This document shows positions 27,503-37,307 of a stretch of 64,000 nt of DNA, piece after piece. Source of the DNA: Psychrobacter urativorans (GTDB taxonomy: Bacteria; Pseudomonadota; Gammaproteobacteria; Pseudomonadales; Moraxellaceae); assembly GCF_904846695.1 (NCBI RefSeq), contig NZ_CAJHBR010000005.1, positions 102,990-166,989 of the forward strand. The letters are read 5' to 3'. Numbering within the stretch: the first letter of the stretch is position 1; each line of letters opens with the position of its first letter. A program made the translations under genes and the position numbers. The notes under the pieces are model-generated. The model was not told where the DNA came from. It did no database searches and worked only from the letters and a program-made list of their open reading frames with translations.

Positions 27503-28660
27503 ATGACCACAGCTAAAAATAAAACCCTAAAAATCGACGGTAGCACAGGTGAAGGCGGTGGACAAATTATCCGTACTGCCCTATCGCTATCCATGCTGAC
27601 CGGCATACCTATTGAGATTACTCATATTCGCGCAGGTCGCGCCAAATCTGGTTTGATGCGTCAGCATTTAGTATGTCTGCAAGCCTCGCAACAGATATCA
27701 GATGCCAAAGTGACAGGTGCGCATTTAGGCAGTACGGCTTTTAGCTTTACGCCTAATGCTGTCAAGGCGGGCAACTATCAGTTCGATATTGGTTCAGCAG
27801 GTAGCACCACCTTAGTCCTACAAACCTTACTCCCGGCTCTATTGTTCGCCAATAGCGATAGTAGCGCAAAATCGACCGTCACTATCAAAGGGGGTACTCA
27901 TAATCCGTTGGCCCCGACTACCGATTTTTTGACCCAAGCATTCTTGCCAGCATTGGCTAAATTAGGCATGCAAGTCGATATCCAATTATTACAAGCAGGT
28001 TTTGCGCCGGTCGGTGGCGGAGTGATAACCGCTACCATAAGCCCCTTTATGCGCCGTGCCGATACTGCAGCTTTTGAGCTAACTGAGCGTGACAAACTAC
28101 TGCACATTGAGCTGATTGCCAGCATCCTTAATCTCGATTATGATATCTGTACTCGTGAGCTTGCCAGTAGCAAAGCAGCCCTCATCGAAGCAGGTATTTA
28201 TGATGGACTTATAACTACTCAGTCTAATAAGCTACAAGGTGTCGGTGAAGGTAATAGCTGTTATACCATCGTCACTCACCAACTTAAAAATACACCTACA
28301 ACAACTGATGCTCAAGCAGGCCAGCCAACCTATCCATATCTTCAATACCAGCAAAGCCATAATCTACATCACGAAGTATTTACTTTGCTCGGAGAAAAGC
28401 GTACTTCTGCTGAAAAAATGGGTAAGCGCTTAGCCGGATTGGTTAAACGTTATTTGTCTACCAGCGAGGCCTTAGTCGATGAACATTTAACCGATCAGCT
28501 ACTATTACCGTTAGCACTAGCTGGTGGCGGCAAATTTAGCGCTAGAGTTATTAGTCAGCACACCGAAACCCAAGCTTGGCTGATTGAGCAGTTTTTGCCA
28601 GTTAAGATTACTTTTGAGACTTTGGCGGATAATCAAATACTAGTGCAAGTTATCTGCTAG
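27503..28660 (+). CDS. rtcA: RNA 3'-terminal phosphate cyclase RtcA
   Basis: A 385-residue enzyme that converts RNA 3'-phosphate to 2',3'-cyclic phosphate using ATP through a histidine-AMP intermediate. Seen: DGSTGEGGGQIIRT (12-25), GSAGSTTLVLQ, GGTHNPLAPTTDF and the adenylylation region DEHLTDQLLLPLALAGGG, which carries the active-site His. It prepares ends that RtcB can ligate. A Gln/His-rich insert near residues 285-300 is longer than in E. coli RtcA. It lies on the same strand as rtcB but is separated from it by two genes and a 520-base gap. Confidence 0.96.
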   Translation: MTTAKNKTLKIDGSTGEGGGQIIRTALSLSMLTGIPIEITHIRAGRAKSGLMRQHLVCLQASQQISDAKVTGAHLGSTAFSFTPNAVKAGNYQFDIGSAGSTTLVLQTLLPALLFANSDSSAKSTVTIKGGTHNPLAPTTDFLTQAFLPALAKLGMQVDIQLLQAGFAPVGGGVITATISPFMRRADTAAFELTERDKLLHIELIASILNLDYDICTRELASSKAALIEAGIYDGLITTQSNKLQGVGEGNSCYTIVTHQLKNTPTTTDAQAGQPTYPYLQYQQSHNLHHEVFTLLGEKRTSAEKMGKRLAGLVKRYLSTSEALVDEHLTDQLLLPLALAGGGKFSARVISQHTETQAWLIEQFLPVKITFETLADNQILVQVIC

Positions 28661-28905
28661 TGAGATTAGCTATAGCCTTGCTGCCTGATGAGCAAGTATC
28701 AAGTATACAGTCAGCTGGTCGAATCAAGTGATTCTGCTGAACAGCGCTTTACTATATTAGCAAGCCGTTACTCAATTCTTGCTTAGCCATGATATTATAA
28801 GGGTATAATGTCGACTCTGACTTTAGCAGCGATCAATCCTGCTATTGCGGGGTTTTTATTGCGTTTTTACTCTTCCAAATTCTCATTGCTGAGCCGAGCC
28901 TTGCC

Positions 28906-30702
28906 ATGCCCCAATCTCGTACTAATCCTAATCCTAAGCCCAAACAAGACTCTCCTTATATGGTCGGTTTGCTACTGCGTTATAGCACTTTTGGCGCCGC
29001 TATCTTACTATTTTTAGCTGGGATATTACTGCTCAAATGGTGGCTCATCATCATTGGGGGCTTTGGCGTAGCGCTAGGCATTTATGACTTGATACAGTCT
29101 AAGCATGCCATTTTGAGCAACTACCCTGTGGCCGGTCATATTCGCTACGTGCTTGAGGATTTTCGTCCTGAGATTCGTCAGTATTTGTTAGAGGATGATA
29201 AAGAACAAGTTCCTTTCTCACGCCAGCAACGTGCCTTAGTGTACCAACGCGCTAAAAACGTCAGTGACACTAATGCTTTTGGTACTTTAGATGACTTATA
29301 TGCTCATGGTAAAGAATGGTTCTTGCAGTCAGCAGTTAGTCAGCCGTTAAAGAATACCGACTTCCGTATTAGCGTGGGTGGTGAGCGTTGCCAGCAGCCT
29401 CATGATATGTCAGTGTTTAATATCTCAGCGATGAGCTTTGGTAGTCTATCGGCTAATGCCATTATGGCGCTTAACCAAGGCGCAAAACTGGGCGGCTTTA
29501 CTCATGATACTGGCGAAGGGGCTATCAGTCCTTATCATCGTAAATTCGGTGGGGATTTGATTTGGGAATTAGGGACTGGTTATTTCGGTTGCCGTGATGC
29601 TGATGGTCATTTTAGCCCGCAATCGTTTGCAGAAAAAGCTGTCGATCCACAAGTAAAAATGATTGAGATCAAACTATCGCAAGGCGCAAAGCCTGGTAAA
29701 GGTGGCGTATTGCCATCCGAGAAGATTACCCAAGAGATTGCTGATACTCGCCAAGTACCACTTGGTCAGGATTGTGTTTCTCCAGCCACTCATACCGCTT
29801 TTAATAATCCGCGTGAGTTGGTTGCTTTTTGGCAGCAGTTGCGTGAATTATCAGGGGGCAAGCCAGTAGGCTTTAAGCTGTGCATCGGACAGCCTTGGCA
29901 GTTTATGGCTATCGTCAAAGCGATGATTGAAGCGGACAACTATCCAGACTTTATCGTCGTTGATGGCGCTGAAGGCGGTACGGGTGCGGCTCCAGTCGAG
30001 TTTATGGACAATATTGGCATGCCGATGGTCGACGGCTTTTTGCTAGTGCACAATACTCTAGTGGGTGCTGGTATTAGGGATAAGATCAAGCTTGGCGTTA
30101 GTGGCAAGATAGTCTCAGGTTTTGATATTGCACGCATGATTGCTTTAGGGGCAGACTGGTGTAATTCAGCACGTGGCTTTATGTTCGCAGTCGGCTGTAT
30201 TCAGTCACGCTCATGCCATACTAATACGTGCCCAACTGGGGTTGCCACTCAAGATCCGCATCGCCAAAAGGCACTTGATGTTCCTAGCAAAGCTGAGCGT
30301 GTGGCTAGCTTTCATAAAAATACCGTTAAGTCGCTTGCCAGTATCGTTGGTGCGGTAGGATTACAACATCCAAGCCAGCTACAGCCTTATCATATTGCGC
30401 GCCGTTTAGATGATGGACAAATCAAGTTACTGTCGAAGTTCTTTTATTTCACTGATGAAGGCGCACTGTTAGATCATAGTGCACGCGCTGATGTGTTTAA
30501 TCAAATGTGGGTTATGGCCAATCCTGCTAGCTTTTTAGCGGATAACGATGCCTTGATTGCTTATAACAAAGACTCACGTGATAAAGGCAAACAGACCAAA
30601 GCGCCCACTCTGGATTCTCATGATAGCGTGGTAGATGAAAATAATAACGGTAGATTGATTGGCAATGCAAACCATACCTTCCGTGACTTGCCAACGCTCT
30701 GA
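28906..30702 (+). CDS. FMN-binding glutamate synthase family protein
   Basis: A 598-residue protein with two N-terminal membrane segments (about 20-60) followed by the GltB-type FMN barrel: MSFGSLSANAI, GEGAISPYHRK, KPGKGGVLP, VVDGAEGGTGAAP and a cluster-binding CIQSRSCHTNTCPTG. It lacks the glutamine amidotransferase domain, so it is not a complete glutamate synthase; the physiological donor and acceptor are unknown. The start is unsure: ATG 28906 has no clear ribosome site, and a downstream ATG (codon 19) is possible. Confidence 0.85.
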   Translation: MPQSRTNPNPKPKQDSPYMVGLLLRYSTFGAAILLFLAGILLLKWWLIIIGGFGVALGIYDLIQSKHAILSNYPVAGHIRYVLEDFRPEIRQYLLEDDKEQVPFSRQQRALVYQRAKNVSDTNAFGTLDDLYAHGKEWFLQSAVSQPLKNTDFRISVGGERCQQPHDMSVFNISAMSFGSLSANAIMALNQGAKLGGFTHDTGEGAISPYHRKFGGDLIWELGTGYFGCRDADGHFSPQSFAEKAVDPQVKMIEIKLSQGAKPGKGGVLPSEKITQEIADTRQVPLGQDCVSPATHTAFNNPRELVAFWQQLRELSGGKPVGFKLCIGQPWQFMAIVKAMIEADNYPDFIVVDGAEGGTGAAPVEFMDNIGMPMVDGFLLVHNTLVGAGIRDKIKLGVSGKIVSGFDIARMIALGADWCNSARGFMFAVGCIQSRSCHTNTCPTGVATQDPHRQKALDVPSKAERVASFHKNTVKSLASIVGAVGLQHPSQLQPYHIARRLDDGQIKLLSKFFYFTDEGALLDHSARADVFNQMWVMANPASFLADNDALIAYNKDSRDKGKQTKAPTLDSHDSVVDENNNGRLIGNANHTFRDLPTL

Positions 30703-30758
30703 TAATAGGCTGTTGCGAAAAAAGTGCTATAAATTTTTGTCAATGAAGCGGCGTCTTA

Positions 30759-30844
30759 GCTTTTATTAAAAGCGTTTTAACACCGCGGCTAAAAGCACTT
30801 ATGAAAAAATTTATTAGGGCGTATTAATCATTTAATGCGCCCTA
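30759..30844. terminator. hairpins downstream of the glutamate-synthase-like gene
   Basis: GCTTTT-ATT-AAAAGC followed by GTTTT at 30759-30778 is a weak intrinsic terminator on the plus strand. A second stem at 30815-30844 (TAGGGCG...CGCCCTA) has a T-rich tail only on the minus strand. Outer AAGTGCT/AGCACTT pairing also spans this region. No gene lies in 30703-30966. Confidence 0.5.
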
Positions 30845-30966
30845 TTTGTATCACCTTTCGTGGCTTTGATTGTTTTAACCAGATTATATGTCTATTTTAT
30901 TCGGTATCGGCTATAACCCCTCTACTCTTTGCCTTAGTCGCTATTAAGGTGTAATGGAAACTATTC

Positions 30967-31773
30967 ATGCTACGCTCTATTTTTACTGTTCCTGTTATGT
31001 CTTTATTGATGCTCAGCTTGAGTGCTTGTCAGCCTAGTGGCTCAGACAAAGCCGATTCATCAAGTGCTTGGTCTTGTGAGATTAAGGACTCGCCTTTTAG
31101 TTATAGTGTCTGCCACCTTGATAAGGCGGCTCTAAAAGGCTCTGATTATTCATTGCAGCTATTTTGGCAGCAACCTGATAGCGATCAGCCCTTGCTTACT
31201 TTTGATAAGTTACTGGCCACTTTACCCTCTAATCAACAGTTGGCCTTTGCCATGAATGCTGGAATGTATAATGGGCATTATGCACCGATTGGCTATACTG
31301 TGATTAAAGGTAAAGAGATAAAGTCACTGAATCTAAAACCCGGCGGCGGCAACTTTCACTTATTACCGAACGGGGTGATTTGGTGGAATAAACAAGGGGA
31401 AGTGCAGATTACGGAAAGTAATGCTTTGAGTGCTCAGCTTAAAACTGGGGAAGCACAGCCTTGGTATGCCAGTCAGTCAGGGCCTATGCTGGTCATCAAT
31501 AATGAGATTCATCCCAAGTTTAATGCTGATGGTACTTCACTAAAGTTCCGCAATGGAGTTGGGGTTTGTTCGGATGGCAGTATGCAGTTTGTAAATAGTG
31601 ATGAGCCCGTTTCATTCTATCAGTTTGCCAGTTTATTTAAAGACCAGCTACAATGCCCAAATGCGCTGTTTTTGGATGGAGGTATTGCCTCAGCTCTCTA
31701 TGCCCCTAGTATCGATAAACACGATAAAAAAGATATGGGGGTCATCATTGGTGTAGTAGCAGATAATCCGTAA
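30967..31773 (+). CDS. phosphodiester glycosidase family lipoprotein
   Basis: A 268-residue protein with a lipoprotein signal (lipobox LSAC, Cys21), so membrane-anchored on the periplasmic side. The rest matches the NAGPA/DUF2233 domain: FAMNAGMYNGHYAPIG, LKPGGGNFHLLPNGV, FRNGVGVCSDG and FLDGGIASALYAP. The family includes the eukaryotic uncovering enzyme that removes GlcNAc from phosphodiesters and a bacterial spore-coat protein; the bacterial substrate is unknown. Monocistronic. The start ATG is well placed for a 20-residue signal peptide. Confidence 0.85.
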   Translation: MLRSIFTVPVMSLLMLSLSACQPSGSDKADSSSAWSCEIKDSPFSYSVCHLDKAALKGSDYSLQLFWQQPDSDQPLLTFDKLLATLPSNQQLAFAMNAGMYNGHYAPIGYTVIKGKEIKSLNLKPGGGNFHLLPNGVIWWNKQGEVQITESNALSAQLKTGEAQPWYASQSGPMLVINNEIHPKFNADGTSLKFRNGVGVCSDGSMQFVNSDEPVSFYQFASLFKDQLQCPNALFLDGGIASALYAPSIDKHDKKDMGVIIGVVADNP

Positions 31774-32192
31774 CGCAGTAGACGCTGGAATTAAGGAGTT
31801 ATTTATCTTTAACCCATAACGCTGGACTTAGCTTGCTTTAATAGTTGTATTCCCGTGAATAATTTTATCCACTGTTGCTTGATAAAAGCCTTATAGAGCT
31901 TTATTTTTAGCCATAATTTAGAGTGGTATAATCTATTGCTAGTCATTTTTGCAAATGCTCGCATACGGCTGGGATTTTTCTGCCTAGCCAAATGGGCAAC
32001 CTGCCTAGCTATATACTCATTTATTTGGACTTTCAGATTACGCCTAGCTCCCTCTGGATATGTATTATTACTTTAAAGGCGTTATTCAGAAATTAGTATA
32101 TCTATGCGCCCCTTATTAGCTAAACTTTGCTACAATAGCGCCAATTTTTTCTATATTATTTAACTGCTTCATCACTACTTTGAGAGACCATT
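31774..32192. other. intergenic stretch before ychF
   Basis: 419 bases with no convincing gene. A basic 60-codon minus-strand frame (31809-31991) starts with TTG, lacks a ribosome site and resembles nothing known. TACAAT near 32132 is a plausible -10 for ychF, and TATAAT near 31926 another promoter-like element. No strong hairpin or repeat seen. Confidence 0.5.
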
Positions 32193-33284
32193 ATGGGTTT
32201 TAACTGCGGTATCGTCGGCTTACCAAACGTGGGCAAATCTACATTATTTAATGCCTTGACCAAAGCGGGAATCGCCGCTGAAAACTTTCCTTTTTGTACT
32301 AAAGATCCTAACACTGGTATCGTTCCAGTACCTGATCCACGCTTAAAGAAATTGGCTGATATCGTCAAGCCTGAGCGCGTGTTACCGACTACTATGGAAT
32401 TTGTCGATATCGCAGGCTTAGTCGCTGGTGCCTCAAAAGGCGAAGGCATGGGCAACCAGTTCTTAGCTAATATCCGTGAGACCGATGCGATTGCCCATGT
32501 GGTACGTTGCTTCGATGATGATAACGTCGTACACGTCGATGGTCGCGTAAGCCCGATTGATGATATCGAAACTATCAATACTGAATTGGCATTGGCCGAT
32601 CTAGAAGCGGTTGAGCGGGCTATTCATAACTTGGGCAAAAAAGCCAAGGGCGGCGATAAAGACGCCCAAGCTATGCTAGATGTGTTCAAAAAAATTGAGC
32701 CTATATTAGCAGAAGGTGAAGCAGCACGTACCGCTAACCTAGATAGCGATGAGAAAAAACTTATCAGAAGCTACGGTTTAATAACGCTTAAGCCTACTAT
32801 GTATATCGCTAACGTTGCTGAAGATGGTTTTGAGAATAACCCTTATCTTGACGCTGTGCGCAATTATGCCACTGGCGATGACTCTATCGTGATTGCTTTG
32901 TGCAATCAAATTGAATCTGAAATTGCACAACTTGACGAGGATGATAAAAAAGACTTCTTGGCTGATATGGGTATGGAAGAAGCTGGTCTTGACCAAGTGA
33001 TTCGTGGCGGCTACGACCTACTCGATATGCAAACTTACTTTACCGCTGGTGTTAAAGAAGTTCGGGCATGGACTGTAGCGGTTGGTGCCACTGCACCACA
33101 AGCAGCTGGCGTAATTCATACTGACTTTGAGCGTGGCTTTATCCGTGCTGAAGTCATCGCTTATGACGACTTTATCGAACATAACGGTGAAAAAGGTGCA
33201 GCAGCTGCAGGCAAATCACGTTTAGAAGGCAAGACTTATATCGTGCAAGATGGCGATGTGATGCATTTCCGCTTTAACGTTTAA
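32193..33284 (+). CDS. ychF: redox-regulated ATPase YchF
   Basis: A 363-residue OBG-family P-loop protein, ribosome-associated and preferring ATP. Seen: P-loop [11 protein letters not shown] (8-18), G3 [20 protein letters not shown], the altered G4 (NVAE instead of NKxD), and the C-terminal TGS-like domain with KEVRAWTV and [14 protein letters not shown]. Length is exactly the family norm. Start: ATG with GAGAG upstream; terminator at 33331. Confidence 0.97.
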   Translation: MGFNCGIVGLPNVGKSTLFNALTKAGIAAENFPFCTKDPNTGIVPVPDPRLKKLADIVKPERVLPTTMEFVDIAGLVAGASKGEGMGNQFLANIRETDAIAHVVRCFDDDNVVHVDGRVSPIDDIETINTELALADLEAVERAIHNLGKKAKGGDKDAQAMLDVFKKIEPILAEGEAARTANLDSDEKKLIRSYGLITLKPTMYIANVAEDGFENNPYLDAVRNYATGDDSIVIALCNQIESEIAQLDEDDKKDFLADMGMEEAGLDQVIRGGYDLLDMQTYFTAGVKEVRAWTVAVGATAPQAAGVIHTDFERGFIRAEVIAYDDFIEHNGEKGAAAAGKSRLEGKTYIVQDGDVMHFRFNV

Positions 33285-33330
33285 ACCAATGATATAACGT
33301 CTTATTTTAACCCCTTTAGCCTATAACTAA

Positions 33331-33355
33331 AGCCAGCCTCGATGCTGGCTTTTTT
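33331..33355 (+). terminator. terminator after ychF
   Basis: AGCCAGC-CTCGAT-GCTGGCT followed by TTTTT, 46 bases after the ychF stop. Confidence 0.88.
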
Positions 33356-33569
33356 ATGGGTTTTATTTTAGTCTAGGATTGTGCTGTTGCCATTAAATAT
33401 TAACTTATAGCGTATGATTTTAGGTAAACTCACTTTACATAGTTAGCAGTACTGTAGGCTGACTGTGAATGCTAGTATCATTAACCCAGCGCTATTGTTT
33501 ATAGTCTTTAACAGCCTATAGCTAGGTAGCCGCTTTAAAACAACAATAATAAATAAGGGATAATAATCT

Positions 33570-35045
33570 ATGAGCACGCCATTCACTAAGCCAAAAAATA
33601 CTGCTGAACATTGGACCCGATTATTCAACGCTCAACGCCTAGGCAGTGACAAAAAAGCGCCCGCACAAGACAGCGCTCGTACCTCGTTTCATAAAGACTA
33701 TGATCGTCTAGTCTTTTCCCACTCGTTTCGTCAGCTCAATCAAAAGACCCAAGTACACCCTTTGACTAACCAGTTAGGCATTCACACCCGTTTGACTCAT
33801 TCATTAGAAGTGTCTTGTATTGGTCGCTCATTAGGTATGATGGCCGCTGAAAAACTGCATAACAAGCTCGCTAATGGCTTGCCAGCTGGTGTATCGCCAG
33901 CTGATGTCGGCGTCATAGTACAAGCGGCATGCCTAGCTCATGATATCGGCAACCCACCCTTTGGTCATGCTGGTGAGTACGCCATTCGAGATTGGTTTTT
34001 GCATCCTGATCGCCACAGCGTATTGCAAAAACTAACTACCAATCAGCGTTTAGATATCACCAACTATGAGGGCAATGCGCAAGGCTTTCGACTATTAGTT
34101 AGTAACGAGCATCACCCTGATAAGGGCGGCATGCGCCTAACTTGTGCAACTTTAGGGGCGTTTATGAAGTACCCTTGGCTGGCCGACCAAAGCTTAGTAC
34201 GATCTACTAACGGCTCTGACAGCAGTGACAACCCTGCTGATAATGACCTTGGGAAATCCCCTGACAATCAGGCGGATAGTAAAATAATTAGCGTACAAAA
34301 ATTCGGCTGCTTCGCTAGTGAAGCGCAACAGTTGGAGCAACTGGCCGCTTGCTTGCAATTGCCTTACTCCTCGCAGCATGACGGCTTTTGTCGCCACCCC
34401 CTTGCCTATTTACTAGAAGCGGCGGATGATATTTGTTATGCGCTAATAGACTTGGAGGATGGTATTCATCTAGATATGCTCAGTTATCCGGAGGTTGCGG
34501 CTATATTTTATGAGCTGATTGGTGAGCGCCCTGAGGCTATTGCTGCACCGACCCAAGTCTCAATAAGACAGAGTCTCGCCTCGCTCAGAGCCCGAGCTAT
34601 GATGCGCCTAGTCAATACCGTCACTGATGCTTTCGTCGCCAATAGTGAAGCGATGCTGGCAGGAACACTAGAAGGCAGCTTATTTGACCATTGCGATGCG
34701 CCTGTTCAAAACGGTATTATGCAAGCCAAACAGTTGGCTCGTGAAAAAATATTCAACCATCCTACCAAAGTACGTATGGAACTGATGGCTAATCAATGTC
34801 TGCATCGGCTACTAGATGCCTTTATGCCGTTGGCTTGGACAGCGGTGAGCAAGGCCCCAAAACCCTTTGAGCATCAGCGCTTGTTAAGCTTATTATTGCC
34901 CCATCTTAATGAGCATCGGCGCTCATTGACAGCAGATACTTATCATAACATTCTTAATATCTTGGACTTTATCACTGGGATGAATGACCATGAAGCTTAT
35001 CGGTTGGCGCAAGAATTGCAGGGTAATTGGGGTACAATGGTTTAA
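33570..35045 (+). CDS. dgt: deoxyguanosinetriphosphate triphosphohydrolase (dGTPase)
   Basis: A 491-residue HD-superfamily enzyme that splits dGTP to deoxyguanosine and triphosphate. Seen: RTSFHKDYDRLVFSHSFRQL near 39-58, HTRLTHSLEVSCIGR, the metal-binding HD in CLAHDIGNPPFGH, and a later NEHHPDKGGMR. A Ser/Asp/Asn-rich insert near residues 210-235 is probably a disordered loop. Start: ATG preceded by AAGGGATAATAATCT. It is followed by a FabR-like regulator gene after 90 bases; no functional link is obvious. Confidence 0.92.
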   Translation: MSTPFTKPKNTAEHWTRLFNAQRLGSDKKAPAQDSARTSFHKDYDRLVFSHSFRQLNQKTQVHPLTNQLGIHTRLTHSLEVSCIGRSLGMMAAEKLHNKLANGLPAGVSPADVGVIVQAACLAHDIGNPPFGHAGEYAIRDWFLHPDRHSVLQKLTTNQRLDITNYEGNAQGFRLLVSNEHHPDKGGMRLTCATLGAFMKYPWLADQSLVRSTNGSDSSDNPADNDLGKSPDNQADSKIISVQKFGCFASEAQQLEQLAACLQLPYSSQHDGFCRHPLAYLLEAADDICYALIDLEDGIHLDMLSYPEVAAIFYELIGERPEAIAAPTQVSIRQSLASLRARAMMRLVNTVTDAFVANSEAMLAGTLEGSLFDHCDAPVQNGIMQAKQLAREKIFNHPTKVRMELMANQCLHRLLDAFMPLAWTAVSKAPKPFEHQRLLSLLLPHLNEHRRSLTADTYHNILNILDFITGMNDHEAYRLAQELQGNWGTMV

Positions 35046-35135
35046 ATAAATAAGCTCTTTATCTGATAACTGTGGTTTTTATTCGTATTCTTAGAGTGAA
35101 ATGAGTATGATGACCCTTAACTAGGCAATTTCTGA

Positions 35136-35822
35136 ATGATTATGAGTAGTCGTGAACAAAAGAAACTTCAAACTCGGCACGCATTTTTTAATGCAGTATT
35201 AGACTTGTGTATCACTGGTCAAGCCTTTAGCTCGATCAGTTTACGCCAAGTAACTCGCGAAGTTGGCGTAGTACCGACCGCATTTTATCGACATTTCGAC
35301 GATATGGAATCACTGGGTCAAGCGCTAGTACTTGAAGAATTGGGTAACACTTTAGCAACCTTACGTGACGGCTTGCAAATTGGCCGAAAACGCAGCTACG
35401 ATCGACAAATTGCCAAAAGTATTCAGCTGTTCTTGCAGACCGTCAGTGAGCAGCCACGTTATTGGCAGTTTTTAGTTAGCGAACGCTTCGGTGGCTCAGA
35501 GTCTGTACGTAAAGCGATTAGTGAATTGATCAAGATGCATACAGAAATTTTGGCTGAGGATTTGGCGTTACAACCCGCTTTCGCTCATATCAATAATTAT
35601 GATCTACGCTTACTCTCTGAAGCTGGTATAAACATGTTCTTTTCTTGGATTATTGATTGGCTAGAGCTGACTTACTCTGAGGCGCATGATGACGAAGCTG
35701 ATATAACCGCTATTGAAGAGCGCAAACAATTGATGCTACACAATTGCACCCGCCAAGCACAGATGCTGTTCTATGGGGCTTATAACTGGAAATCTAGCGA
35801 AGAAACTTTGCTCGATGATTAA
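35136..35822 (+). CDS. TetR-family regulator, FabR-like
   Basis: A 228-residue TetR protein with the HTH at about 18-62 (FSSISLRQVTREVGVVPTAFYRHFDDMESLG). The recognition helix and the VPTAFYRHF sequence resemble FabR/DesT regulators of unsaturated fatty-acid synthesis. The C-terminal domain is helical with a predicted acyl-CoA pocket in FabR homologues. No fatty-acid desaturase or fabA/B gene is adjacent, so targets are elsewhere. The ATG three codons later (35142) is an equally good start. Confidence 0.8.
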   Translation: MIMSSREQKKLQTRHAFFNAVLDLCITGQAFSSISLRQVTREVGVVPTAFYRHFDDMESLGQALVLEELGNTLATLRDGLQIGRKRSYDRQIAKSIQLFLQTVSEQPRYWQFLVSERFGGSESVRKAISELIKMHTEILAEDLALQPAFAHINNYDLRLLSEAGINMFFSWIIDWLELTYSEAHDDEADITAIEERKQLMLHNCTRQAQMLFYGAYNWKSSEETLLDD

Positions 35823-36050
35823 TGATTAAACCTTAGATAAAAGCGCTGGGAGCTTGCGACCCAAACAGCCTGCTCTACGGTAATCATAACCTGCCAAAAT
35901 TAAAAATCCTCTAGGCATCAAAAATATAGTAACAAAAACTCAAATCTATACTAATGATGAAAACAAAGGTCTGCTGGACGAAATAAAGCTTGCCGTATCT
36001 GAGACTGGTGCTTGTAATAAATCCCATCTTGGCAAATCATAATCAAGTAG

Positions 36051-36106
36051 CTAAATACTTAAATACCTAAATACCTAAATACCTAAATACCTAAATACCT
36101 AAATAT
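36051..36106. repeat. tandem repeat, seven 8-bp units
   Basis: Units CTAAATAC run seven times (second starts with T, last ends with T), within the gene-free stretch 35823-36250. They lie downstream of gspK and the FabR-like gene, which converge here. A slippage-prone microsatellite; no coding role. Confidence 0.9.
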
Positions 36107-36128
36107 ATTGCTACAAAACCTAATGATG

Positions 36129-36148
36129 GCGTGGGTTTATACCCACGC
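36129..36148 (-). terminator. perfect hairpin downstream of gspK
   Basis: GCGTGGGT-TTAT-ACCCACGC forms an eight-pair G+C-rich stem. On the minus strand it is about 100 bases after the gspK stop and followed by a short T-containing tail (CATCATTAGGTTTTG). It may end the gspHIJK transcript. Confidence 0.5.
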
Positions 36149-36250
36149 TATACCAAACTTAAATAGAGACTATTATCACCAATAGAGACTGTCATCACAG
36201 CAATATTAAAAACCTTCCCCTCTGATATTACTCCTTATTAAATACACTCA

Positions 36251-37294
36251 TTAAAAATTAGGCCGAAATGCCCAAAGTCGCTGGCTGATAACCGTTACTT
36301 GTTTGGGTTTTTTATTGTCAGCCGTATCGGCATTAGGATTGTTATTGCTTACAGCAGCAGAGTTGTCGTCAATAGTCTTGCTGATCAATACCGTAGCGAA
36401 GCGCTGCTTAGCCGTCGGTTGATCATCACCATCAGTAGCTGTGATTAGCGCCATAAAGGCTTGGCTATCGACGGCTAATAATGGCGTTAGCGCTTGCTGT
36501 TGTTCGGCACTAAGCGTACTCAAAGGAGGCAGCTGCCAAAGGTCGGCTATAGTCTCTAACACTTGCGTGCTACGCTTATCAGTTAAGCTGCGCAGCTGTT
36601 CGCTAGTAGCACCATCCATTAAAGCGGCAAGCAGAATTGGGCTGGCAGTATTGACGTTGATCGGCAAGTAATAAGGCACGGCGCTGACATAAGGACGTAG
36701 CTTGGCCAACACTTCAGCATCAATGCCACGTACTTCTATTAACTGCTCAACACTCACAAAGGGCTGATTGGCCAAGCGCTGATCGGCTGTACGAGATTGC
36801 TGACTATACACACTGCCCTCATCACCACCATCTTTATAGACTTCACTATCCGTATCTTGCCAGTCCAATATGGCAATGGCTATCTCGGGTTCTAGCGCTA
36901 GCTGAGTCAAAAGACGCTGAAACACTGCTAGGGCGGCGTCATCAGTAGCGCCGTCATGATACAAGTTATTGATATTGAATCGACTGGCCTCATCACGCAG
37001 CTCAGCACTGATACTATGACCGCCTAACTCAAAGGGTGGTAGTGGCTGCGCCCAAACATCTTGCGTGCTGTCAGTCTGATTTAGATTATTGTCCGCGCGA
37101 ATAGCCGTCATCGCTAGCTGTTGACCGGCTTCTATATCTTGTAATAATTGATCCTGCTTAAATAGCAGCCCACTACGACGAATGGCCACTTTTTGACTAG
37201 CCAGCATTGAGCCTGCCACAATAGTGATGCTGACGACTAATAACAATATCGTCAGTAGCGCAACCCCACGCTGAGAGTTTGCTGAGGCAAGCAT
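36251..37294 (-). CDS. gspK: type II secretion minor pseudopilin GspK
   Basis: A 347-residue protein. Short leader ending QRG, then a hydrophobic helix (VALLTILLLVVSITIVAGS) lacking Glu at +5, as is normal for GspK. The large periplasmic domain has ASRFNINNL, ILDWQDTDSEV and VNTASPILLAALM of the family. It caps the pseudopilus tip with GspI and GspJ. Last gene of the H-I-J-K unit, 13 bases after gspJ. The other T2SS genes are not in the window. Confidence 0.92.
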   Translation of the reverse strand: MLASANSQRGVALLTILLLVVSITIVAGSMLASQKVAIRRSGLLFKQDQLLQDIEAGQQLAMTAIRADNNLNQTDSTQDVWAQPLPPFELGGHSISAELRDEASRFNINNLYHDGATDDAALAVFQRLLTQLALEPEIAIAILDWQDTDSEVYKDGGDEGSVYSQQSRTADQRLANQPFVSVEQLIEVRGIDAEVLAKLRPYVSAVPYYLPINVNTASPILLAALMDGATSEQLRSLTDKRSTQVLETIADLWQLPPLSTLSAEQQQALTPLLAVDSQAFMALITATDGDDQPTAKQRFATVLISKTIDDNSAAVSNNNPNADTADNKKPKQVTVISQRLWAFRPNF

Positions 37295-37307
37295 ACACTT
37301 CTCCTAG

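Noticed and set aside
31809..31991. 60-codon basic minus-strand frame
   Set aside because: TTG start, no ribosome site, no recognisable similarity; left as intergenic.
36051..36106. CRISPR-like array
   Set aside because: The repeats are contiguous 8-mers without spacers; no cas genes anywhere in the window. Same reasoning for 41549-41586.
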